In this document: positions 55,419 to 64,000 of the stretch, piece by piece
Numbering within the stretch: the first letter of the stretch is position 1
Layout of the letters: each line of letters opens with the position of its first letter
Assembly (NCBI RefSeq): GCF_963675165.1
Contig: NC_087392.1
Location: 2,681,001-2,745,000 of the forward strand
Source of the DNA: Halichondria panicea
Taxonomy: Eukaryota; Porifera; Demospongiae; Suberitida; Halichondriidae
Length of the DNA: 64,000 nt
Direction of reading: 5' to 3'
Position numbers and translations under genes: made by a program
Notes under the pieces: model-generated
What the model saw: only the letters and a program-made list of their open reading frames with translations
Databases searched by the model: none
Told to the model about the DNA's origin: nothing

Positions 55419-58213
55419 TCACCAAAGTGACCCTTCTTTCTTGTTCGCCTTTGCCATTTCAAGTATAGCCTACAGGACATACAAATGAATTATTATGAGC
55501 TAATATATTTTTCTTACATCCATTCTAGCTTTCTCTTTAGCTCTGTAATCTGAAATCTTTTGAACGGCACTGCTTGCTTTCTTTTCTCTATGGACAATAT
55601 TATATACTTGCTGAAGCATTACATGGAAGTGCATTACTGACCTATTTTTTTGAATTGATCGTATCCTTGATTGAATGTTATCCCTATAAAAATTGTAGTC
55701 AAGTGGCACTGTAGAAAATTAACCATACAGTACATGTATTATACCTTGGTCCCGTTTGAACAAAATGGTCGGCGGGTTCTGCATGTAACATGCATGTACA
55801 AAATTAATGTTCAAATGTCACAATATTAATTCAGTATACGCACCTGGGCTGTACTCTTTTGCTCGCCTCACTTCAGCGTGGGCTCTCCTTTTCTCAATCT
55901 TTGCTTCCCTTCCAGTGGCTTTGGGCAGTAACTCATCGAATACCTTTAAAATTGCAACAGAAAAATTATCATGCTAATAGTTGCCATATCGATTAATTTG
56001 TCTGTTATAGAAATTGTGCAGAGTCAAGCCAAGAGAGTATTTTATTTTCCTTGAGACCAGGCTGTGAGTAGAACCTGGAACATATTTTTAGGAAAATAGT
56101 ATACCGATAGGTAGGCTTGAGCAATCAAGAAAATAGGTAACTTGGTAAGTGATATGGGAGTAATTCCACCACAACACTTTTGAACTAAGTGTGTCGGTGT
56201 GCTTTCTCTATTTTGAAATCGAAATTAATTTTCAAAAGCACTGATATGCAATCAATTGTAACTACGAGCATGTGACTGAGAATTGTACAAATTTATTCTA
56301 AAATCTGGAGGAAGCAAAAAGGAAAAGAAATATCGGGAGCTCAATGTGTCGGGGCCTTATATAGCCATGAGAAGAGAGAAAGTGAGCTTCTCATGGCAAA
56401 ATCTATATACCGGTAGATAGTACAGCATAGAGAATATCTAACCATCTCCTGTTGTTTCCTGTGCTTCTTCCTCTCCCTCTTCACTCGGACGTGTTCCTCC
56501 TCCCTCCCCAACTCTCTGTCGTACGGCGGCTCTTCAATTAGTGGTCCCTGTATGTTGGTGTAGATGTGTGAGAATGGTCCTATTTGCAAAAATATTTTGC
56601 AGAAACATGATAATAATAATTATTGATTGTGTATGCCCCAGTGTGACTACACAAATTAATTTTTAATTATCCACATACGACACAAAGTTTCTAACCAGTA
56701 ACTATAGATGTGGTTTAATGAGTAGCAGGTCAACCTTGTCCTGCATGCTTCCTCTGTCATCAACCCCACATAAACTGGCAACTGCATGCACCTGCTCAGA
56801 TTACACTCACCCTTGATGGTCCAATTGTGGGTCCTCTGGAGGGACCAATCACACTCCTTGACGCTGTGGGCTGGCTGACAAAGGCCTTTGATGTTGTGGG
56901 CTGACTGGGACCAGCTGTTGACGTGACCTCTGACCCTTGTGCAGACCATGTTGATACACTATCCCTCATGCTCTTCAGCTCTCCGGAGTTCACACCTGAT
57001 GCAAACTGCATGAGGTGTACGTCCAATTAGTTATGGACGAAGAGGAAACATACCTTAACATTACTATTATAGACGGGTAGTAATTTTAGCGTTTTCAGAT
57101 TTTTCTTTGTTTTTAGGGTACTAATTTTGGTGCAACTTTATTAGCACAATATTAATTTTGTCAAAAAATGGTGTACAAAGTATTGTTGAATGAAAAGTTT
57201 GGAGTCAGATACAGATCAAAAAAGGGCTAGCTTGCTCTCAAAAGTACATTATACAAAAGTAAATTACATTAGAAATGAGTCATACATTTTTTAAATGTGT
57301 TTTACTTAAGACGTTAATTACAAATTCGCTAAAATTAGTACCCGTTTATAATAGTAAGAATAAGGTATATATAGCTACCCTTATTGACTGTCGTGCACTG
57401 ATTAATTCTGCAGTGGAAGGACTGAACTTATTTAACCCTTTTTCTTCTACTGTAGATCTACATGCATGTACACATGTACTAATACTACCAACCTTCCACT
57501 TGTACTTAGACTGAGTGTCGTGAGAGACGGCCGAGCTCTGAATGCCTTTGTAGTACCCCTACAAGTACTTGTATCAGTAGCAAGTACTCAATGTGCACAT
57601 ACCTTGTCCAGCAAGCCCTTGTTCCACTTAGTTACGAACTTTTTGAAGAGGTTCCTAGACTCATCAGATGTTAGCTCACTGAAGTAAGTATCTCTCTGAA
57701 AATAAAGAACTGAGTAATCTCAGTAAGAAATACGCTGAGGAGTACTTCTTTGGATAGCCATGTTCTGAACTCTGCACTCTTGAGGTAGTAATCATCTTCT
57801 GAGATCTCAACTGATGGCACTGCACATAAAATGTTAATGTTCAGTCAAAAATGTTAATACTCGAACTCACCTATCTTGGGTGGCTTATGCTTGCTTTTCT
57901 TTTTCTTTATTTCCTTTCGCTTTTTCTTGGATTTCTTGGATACGCTCCTCTCCTTTTCACGTCCTTTGTGTGAAGACGATCGTCTTTTCTTCTTGGTAGC
58001 CTCAACTGAGCTCTCGCTTTCATAGGAGCTGCTCTCTGTTGAGTAATCAGAAGTGGATTCAGAATCATCAGACGATTTATTGCGACTGTGATGTGAGTGC
58101 TTTCGTTTTCGTCCATCTTCTTTGTGTATGTGTCTTTTTAATAAATAACAATTAGATCTAGTAGTCAGTGGGAACAAAGAAGTTACCTGCTCATGGTTGT
58201 AGGTCTTTTTCAT
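55419..58213 (-). CDS. Conserved Lys/Arg/Ser-rich protein, probably nuclear
   Basis: Nine minus-strand exons, 5' to 3': about 57871..58213, 57746..57819, 57603..57695, 56811..57005, 56443..56547, 55844..55943, 55642..55708, 55518..55587, 55419..55469; phases agree, about 365 residues. The N-terminus is an RS/KR-like basic region (KKSKKKRKEIKKKKSKHK), then ISEDDYYLKSAEFRTWLSKE and YFSELTSDESRNLFKKFVTK, a conserved block found across eukaryotes. Next comes a Ser/Thr/Pro linker with repeated IGPSR, then DRELGREEEHVRVKRERKKH, FDELLPKATGREAKIEKRRA, DYRAKEKARMDAILEMAKA. This order matches a conserved eukaryotic family with poorly defined function, often annotated as RNA-processing related. A short intron of about 50 bp after MKKTYNHEQ is possible, so the extreme N-terminus is uncertain by about 18 residues. 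Exon 1's 3' border may be off by one base. Confidence 0.75.
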
Positions 58214-58349
58214 GGTCTGTATCTGATTGTTAGTTGGTACATGGTCGACACAGTCTCATGCAGTCTCTAAAATAACCGCGGCCTTGCCTAGAAATGCTGA
58301 TTCAGCATCAAACTCACCCTGAGTTCATGTACATGTACATGTACTTTTA

Positions 58350-58389
58350 TAGCCTCGACTCCAGCCCATTCGGCCTGGAATCGAGGCTA
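58350..58389. repeat. Imperfect 40-bp palindrome
   Basis: TAGCCTCGACTCCAGCC faces GGCCTGGAATCGAGGCTA. It is related to the TAGCCTCGATCCCAGGCCG repeat at 23191 and 31577. It sits about 120 bp before the start of 2A gene 2, and a GTCGAGTC simple repeat follows at 58401-58440. Confidence 0.65.
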
Positions 58390-58465
58390 GTACTTTTATA
58401 CAGTTGAGTCAAGTCGAGTCAAGTCTAGTCGAGTCGAGTCCAGAGTGTCCTAATGGGAGCGCTAG

Positions 58466-61400
58466 ATGTGTGGTATTAAAGAGAAAGAGATAATGCTGTT
58501 CTCGAACAAGCTGTTCATCTACTGCAGCATTCTATGTCTGTTCTATCCAATGGGTAAGGCAATTGTTAGGGACCAGCATGGTTGCGGTTTAGTTTCTTCA
58601 TCCCCTCAAACTGCAGAGCTTGTTCTGTTTACAAGTAAACTTGCTCAGCTTGAATGCAACTGGAAGTTGAGACTCTTTAAAAATTGGAGGTGGCCAAAGA
58701 TATTCGTTATGAGTAGAAAGAAATCACTTCGTTTTAAAGCCATTGTACAAGGACTGGCTGTATTATTGTTGTTTGCTCTGTCCGTTTTTGCTCTGTCTGT
58801 TGTACTGTCTATAACCTTTTTCATCGCAATTAGTGTAACGATAAGATTTCCCTTTAAGCACGATGTATATGATATCAAAAAACATGCTTCTGCTATAGCT
58901 TTTTTGTCTTTGAGTATGTTCCAATACTCCGTATTCAGTCAGCAAATGAACGCTGTGAATAGCATAGTTCAAAAGCCTATAATTTTGGCTCTGATGGATA
59001 CTCAGCTAAAGCTGAACTGTTTTAAGGAGTACTCTAGCCCTGAATTAGAATTTGCTTTGGTGCTCCTCTTGTTACTATGTGGAGATGTGGAGATAAATCC
59101 TGGTCCTCAAGGTGATGGAAAAGGTGACAACAGTACTAGTGAATCTGTAGATCCTGGCTACGCTAGCATCTCTGTGAATGAGCCTCTTTCAATGCAAATT
59201 CCAAGCGATGATGCAGCTGCTTCAAATAACATTAGTCACACTTCTGAACATCTAGTGAGTAATAGTGTATCACCGACTTCACAAAACAAAGACTATGTTC
59301 AATTCAACCAGGAACCACTAGAGCCCCAGAACAATGATGTAGAGGATGAATCACCGGGTTTACAGCCAATTCCTGAAGCTCAAACAAATGCGTTATCCAA
59401 ACCTTTCGAGGAGTCAAATGAATTCGAACAAAACAGGCAGGCAGGGGTAGAAGATGCCTCTTCAATGCTCGTACTCAATCACACTGGAGCTACTTTGCTG
59501 AAAAAAGTTGTTGGATACACAGCATCCATACCAAGTAAAGCTCAGCCTGAAGGAGACACCCAAGATATGAAAGATGTTCCTAGACTTAGGAAAGCCCTGC
59601 GGGACATGATAGAGAATTGGAAATGTAGCAATATCTGGACAGAAAGGGGCGGGTTTACTGCTGAAGTGGTCCAGTACAAAGAGTGTGGTGAAGAGTGTTA
59701 TAAGCTTCTCAATCAACTGTATAGACGTCTGCAAGGATCATCAATCATTTGCCCTCTGTGTTTGTGCAAATCTTCTAGTAAACCAAAAAGTAAGTCGATT
59801 GAAAGTCATTTCATACCTCGAGCAATGTTGAAAGTTTTTCGTGATATTCACGGTGATGGAGTAGACAATTTTATGTATGATATATCAGCCGGAAAAACAC
59901 TGGGAATTGGATTGCGATGTCCTGATATGCTATGCTCTGGTTGTGAAAATGTGTCTTCCAAAGAAGAGGACAAACTAAGAGACGTTTATTTAGGTATTTT
60001 GGTAGAAACAGAGAGCAACATCCTTACATTCAAAAATGCCCCGACTGGTTGGTTTCAATTTATTCTCGCCAACATTTTTTTCAGAGGTTTGCTTGTTGGT
60101 TGTGACTTAAAAGTTGAGCTTAATATTAATAATAGATTGTTCCAAGATTTTTTTTGGAGGCTGAAACAGTATTGCAACAAAGAAAACGAAGTCTTTCCCG
60201 ATATCAAGCTTTATATTTTGGCAAACAAGCCATTAAATCCGAAAATGAAAAATTTTGTTCATGCATTAGATATGCTGGCTCGTTTCCCCCGATTTACTGA
60301 ACTGATAAGATGTGAAACAGGAATGTTTCTGTACTGCCAGTTTGATTGTTTTCATTTAGTTGCTCCTCTTGATAAGTGTAGTATTGCACACTTTAAACAG
60401 TACCAAAATGGATTAGGATTAGGCTCTGATAGTGAACAACAAGTACACATAGCACAGCACGGACATTGCGAAGTAAGAAAAGACAGAGACACCAACATTC
60501 TCACATATTATATACCTGCAGTGGCTGATGGCCTCATGTATCAATTTCCTGAGGTACTCCTACAAATTAATGCCAAGGATTATTCTCGTGTTTCTCCGTT
60601 TGTGATTGAGGATCAGTATAGAAAGAGGTATAAGAGCGACAGTACAAGTACGAATCCAAAACCAGTGTCGAAATTAACGGATGATGTTGTTTCATTTGTT
60701 GATAGAGCACCTGACTGTCCGCCACGGTTCAATCTTTGTACGAACACTCCTGGTACCGTTTATAGAAATTGTTCGCCAAATAGAGAAACAACACCCATCA
60801 ATCTTCAACTAAAAGGGGATATTATTCTGAATCAAACAGAAAGAGCATTTAAGTTATCCCCAATAGCGCACTACAAAAGACTAGAACAACTGCATGCTGA
60901 GGAAATTGAAAAGATGAAATCAGACCAAAAAAATGTTATAGAAAAGAAAAACCGAGCATATAAGCTTCTGTTTATGAATGAGTTGAGGCATATCATTGAA
61001 AGACGAAGTCATGACAGCGAACTAGTTCCTCCTTCAATAAAAGAAATGTTTGATAGTGTTTCCGAGTATGGTGAATCAGATAAATTTATTTGCATAGCCA
61101 AACAAATTATTAGCAAAACGAAGATTAGACGATTGTCAAGTGTCTCAGTGCCATGGCCAGATCAATCTGTTACTGAAATCGAGCAAGCAACAACAGAATA
61201 CTATCATTCCTGTGGTATTTTGTTTGGCTTCATCAAATGTGAGTTATAGTAGTTTAATTGTAGTTAAATGTAGTTAACGAGGGAATACACTAACTGCGGC
61301 CTTACCTCAAAGCCCACGATCATATAGGCGTGGCTCCCGGTTACATGCATGCCTACCGCACATGCGCATCCAGTATAGCGTCCTGGTTCCACGTGCTAAA

Positions 61401-63336
61401 GTACAGCTACTGTCAGCAAGCCACAGACAAATTGGCTGCTCAAATCTTAAGCCTCCCACCCTCCCATTCACGGAGGTTTTAAGACCTACATTTTCCATCC
61501 GACGATGTTGATATACCGTTTCGGGGGCTGAATGAGGGCCCCCAACACTTACGTGCTTAATGCTAATCGCAGGGGCCCCTCTCTCAGTACTCCCCCAAAA
61601 CCTAACCGCAGTCACGTGACCCCAACCTCTAGCATGACAGAGATAAATGGGCACATGACATCCGCTTAGACCGGTACTGCCAAAAGATAGTAATATCCTC
61701 ACGTAGGATATGACGCATTACCTATAGCATCTACTGCAATCTGTACGACCATATAGTTAAAGTAATGATAATAAATATCGCCAGGCTGAAATTTTACGAG
61801 TTTTCTTTGTTGCACAATTTAAATAGAGTGAATAAATTATATGAGCAGCAATTCAATTGCAGGATATAGAGGCTCATTTGACACGCCATGAAAATTAGAT
61901 GTCAGCGCTAAGATTAGAGTGGTACCTTAGACTTTTACGATTATACATGTATCGGTATATGTTTTTTTCTGCTGCGTAGTATTGGCCATAATCCTATTAG
62001 TGACTGGAGTTTGTACAGCAATTAATCCCTATCACATCCGGTCCAGTAATTGTACATCGTCATTAACAGACTGTAAAGTTAATAAAACTGCAGAGAACTT
62101 CATCGTAAACGATTAGAAATCAATAGTATGGTTACTCGTGCAACAATAGCACTCACAACAAGCTCTGGCAAGGTAAATTGCATGAGGCGTAGCAATTATG
62201 GAAGCCTTGCCATTGCTTGTTACTAGTGCTATTATCCCATATTGCACCCTTAAACCATACTATTAATTATAGGTTATAGCCTGGTAGTAGTCTCATGAAT
62301 TAGCCGCACTTATGCTCAAACTAATTATATAGTGCTTTATTTTCGAGCAGCTAAAACTTGTTACTTCCGGTATTGTAAAGACCTCTATTGTAGGGGTGTG
62401 GTCAATGTTACCTTACATGCATGTTGTTGCACATCAAACTCTAACCACATTCTTGAGAACCTCTTCGCAGATTGCTCATTATATTTTCAGTATTATCACA
62501 AAAATATAATGAGCAATCTGCGAAATATTTGCTCTAAACCAAAGTGCTTTAAGGTATAGAGCTTAGGGTAGCCTAAATAAGCCTAAATAACTACTTGTAC
62601 TGATCTGTCATAAGTATAAGTACTGCTAGCAATATCACGAGGAGTTGAGTTGGTGTGATAATTATGTTGATTTCCTTCTTCAGCACACAAGGGCTCAAAT
62701 GGAGGCAGTGCTAGGAAGTCTGACAAAAAGGCCCTAGTGGAGCCACCTACCCCTTCATCGCCACAACCTACATCCTATCCTCCGACTGATGATCCAACAG
62801 GCGAGCTGCCTACATCCTATCCTCCGACTGATGATCCAACAGGCGAGCTACCTTCTTCCTATCCTCCGACTGATGATCCAACAGGCGAGCTACCTACATC
62901 CTATCCTCCGGCTGATGATCCAACAGGCGAGCTACCTTCTTCCTATCCTCCAGCTGATGATCCAACAGGTGAGCTACCATCCTATCCTCCGACTGATGAT
63001 CCAACAGGCGAGCTACCTACATCCTATCCTCCGGCTGATGATCCAACAGCCGAGCTGCCTACATCCTATCCTCCGGCTGATGATCCAACAGGCGAGCTAC
63101 CTTCTTCCTATCCTCCGACTTATGATCCAATAGGCGAGCTACCTTCTTCCTATCCTCCGACTGATGATCCAACAGGCGAGCTACCATCCTATCCTCCGGC
63201 TGATGATCCAACAGGCGAGCTACCATCCTATCCTCCGGCTGATGATCCAACAGGCGAGCTACCTACATCCTATCCTGCGATTGATGATCCAACAGGCGAG
63301 CGTGCACAAAGTTGGTACAGCGCAAAAGAATTTTGA
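58466..63336 (+). CDS. 2A-bearing bipartite gene 2 with repeat-rich 3' exon
   Basis: Exon 1 from ATG 58466 (or the in-frame ATG at 58493, which aligns with the start of gene 1) runs open to 61249, 927 residues. Residues 10-32 are signal-like, 92-125 and 143-155 hydrophobic, and 207-214 are DVEINPGP, preceded by LVLLLLLCG. The acidic/Ser-rich linker is followed by CPLC 429-432, ESHFIPR 446-452 and LCSGCE 489-494, then RGLLVG, LANKPLNP and YCQFDCFH, all shared with gene 1. A GTGAGT donor at 61239, phase 1 as in ABI and gene 1, can join an acceptor at 62683. The new exon 62684..63336 is in frame: it starts HKGSNGGSARKSDKKALVEP, like the end of ABI exon 8, and then runs through 13 copies of SYPPTDDPTGELPT. 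If unspliced, the protein ends KCEL. Function unknown; a paralogue of gene 1. Confidence 0.75.
59084..59107 (+). other. 2A-like ribosome-skipping site, gene 2
   Basis: Encodes DVEINPGP, again matching the 2A consensus, with LLLLLCG before it. The predicted break leaves a 213-residue membrane-type peptide (204 from the second ATG) and a product beginning at Pro214. The motif is kept although the surrounding sequence has diverged strongly from gene 1. Confidence 0.9.
62464..62524. repeat. Perfect 24-bp hairpin in the intron of 2A gene 2
   Basis: Arms 62464-62487 and 62501-62524 are exact reverse complements around a 13-nt loop. Confidence 0.85.
62771..63302 (+). repeat. Coding minisatellite, 42-bp unit, 13 copies
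   Basis: Units encode SYPPTDDPTGELPT with T/A and T/S exchanges; three units lack one codon. The repeats are almost identical in DNA, so the array is young or homogenised. It stays in frame throughout and ends at a TGA at 63334-63336. Confidence 0.95.
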
Positions 63337-63609
63337 TTCGAAAAAACATCATACATACATGCATAGTAGATTTACTGTTAAAGACGTTATCCAAGTGAAT
63401 TATCAACCGATTTTGTATAATGTCAATTCTATCCATTACTCAAAATAGTGAAAGCTACCTTTCAACATTTCCTGTCATGTAAGGCAACATAAGACATTAA
63501 AAGTATATAAAATGTGATTGGAATGGCTTCAGGATTTTTTGGAACTACCGCGGTATATTATATAGACAGGACTTTTGTTCCCAGGAGATGTATTAGCATA
63601 ATTAATTGT

Positions 63610-64000
63610 TGCAGTTATAAAAAGCAGTATATTATTGCCCTCTGTGCTGCCGTGACAAACATCGATAATTGTTGTGTCTGTAAATGGTTGCGGCATATCA
63701 TGACCAGGAAAGTGCCTATAGAAGCACCAAAACTGTGTTTAAAAAAAATAGAATTGGCAAAGCATACACATTAGCATTACCCAAACTGGACAGTGATTGA
63801 GATGCCTTATTATTATTGCGAGGATTGCTAGTTGATCGTCAATTTTTAATAGAGCTAGCTAAAACCACACGTAATGATTTACTTGATTTCTGCAAAAATG
63901 AAGCTGTTCCAGTTTGTGTTACCAGAAAACCGTTTAGACCTCCATTGCAACCATTTTTGAACCTCATCTCCGATATCTTCGATTTACTTCAGTTTTCAAA
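63610..64000 (+). pseudogene. Third relative of the 2A genes, decayed and cut by the window edge
   Basis: At 63629-63658 TATTATTGCCCTCTGTGCTG reads YYCPLCC, like the CPLC of gene 2 (59750). From 63805 an open frame reads LLLLRGLLVDRQFLIELAKT, ending FLNLISDIFDLLQFS at the edge. The RGLLV and the spacing to the P-x2-P and LL blocks match gene 2 around residues 535-600. Stops separate the two parts, so it is probably a pseudogene. Confidence 0.4.

Noticed and set aside
49345-61249. The 2A genes as endogenous viral elements or LINE ORFs
   Set aside because: No polymerase, capsid, helicase, endonuclease or reverse-transcriptase motif in either gene. They have spliced 3' exons and resemble each other rather than any such element.
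61307-61702. Open minus-strand frame of 131 codons in a G+C-richer region that also looked structured enough for a small nuclear RNA
   Set aside because: No protein motif, no codon pattern, and no match by eye to U1, U2, U6, 5S or tRNA conserved boxes. It lies in the predicted intron of 2A gene 2.
62789-63250. Leu/Ile/Arg-rich frames in both orientations across the 13-copy repeat
   Set aside because: A 42-bp repeat keeps all frames open; only the frame joined to gene 2 has a splice acceptor in phase.

Overview
This is a eukaryotic nuclear window: genes are split by short GT-AG introns, exon phases join cleanly, and animal-specific families are present (receptor tyrosine kinase, A20, NOX, ABI, SLC36). 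The small introns, tight gene spacing, TKL-type kinase with the motif HRDVSSANVLL and many short terminal-inverted-repeat elements fit a non-bilaterian animal, most likely a sponge. That assignment is inference from gene style, not from a marker gene.

Layout. 1-1659 (+): 3' end of a tyrosine kinase gene. 2037-6203 (-): a large intronless A20-like protein with an OTU protease domain and about ten A20-type zinc fingers. 7904-10861 (-): an Hsp70 fused to a protein kinase, head-to-head with 11076-15304 (+): CDK5RAP1, 13 exons. 15490-16240 (-): decayed copy of the neighbouring amino-acid transporter. 17112-22147 (-): SLC36/PAT-like transporter, 11 exons. 22148-39936: a repeat-rich desert with TIR elements and decayed pieces of pogo-type transposase, a DUF3504/Crypton-like recombinase gene, a BEN-like gene and a non-LTR reverse transcriptase. 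39937-44832 (-): NADPH oxidase, 11 exons, divergent with 44985-49066 (+): ABI, the WAVE-complex adaptor, 9 exons; only 152 bp separate the two start codons. 49345-54700 (+) and 58466-63336 (+): two related genes described below. 55419-58213 (-): a conserved Lys/Arg/Ser-rich, probably nuclear, protein of 9 exons. 63610-64000 (+): a decayed or cut-off third relative.

The most unusual system is the pair of paralogues downstream of ABI. Each begins with about 190-210 residues containing a signal-like hydrophobic start and membrane segments, ending exactly in a virus-type 2A ribosome-skipping motif (GDVELNPGP or GDVEINPGP). After it comes a low-complexity linker and a conserved Cys/His domain (CxxC, SHxxPR, CxxCE) resembling zinc-binding HNH-like modules. 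Translation should therefore give two separate proteins, one membrane-directed and one soluble. Gene 1 is joined by phase-1 introns to exons that, with the intron between them, are a diverged duplicate of ABI exons 6-7. The last exon of gene 2 resembles ABI exon 8 and then expands into 13 copies of a 14-residue repeat. Gene 1 also carries a 10-A run at which a -1 shift opens a coiled-coil continuation leading into the ABI-derived exons.

The Hsp70-kinase fusion is the second notable find: its Hsp70 phosphate-binding loop has lost two conserved catalytic residues while the kinase catalytic residues are intact. NOX (Rac-regulated in other animals) and ABI (a Rac effector subunit) share one divergent promoter interval.

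All gene models were spliced by eye; splice sites were accepted only where consensus, phase and homology agreed.
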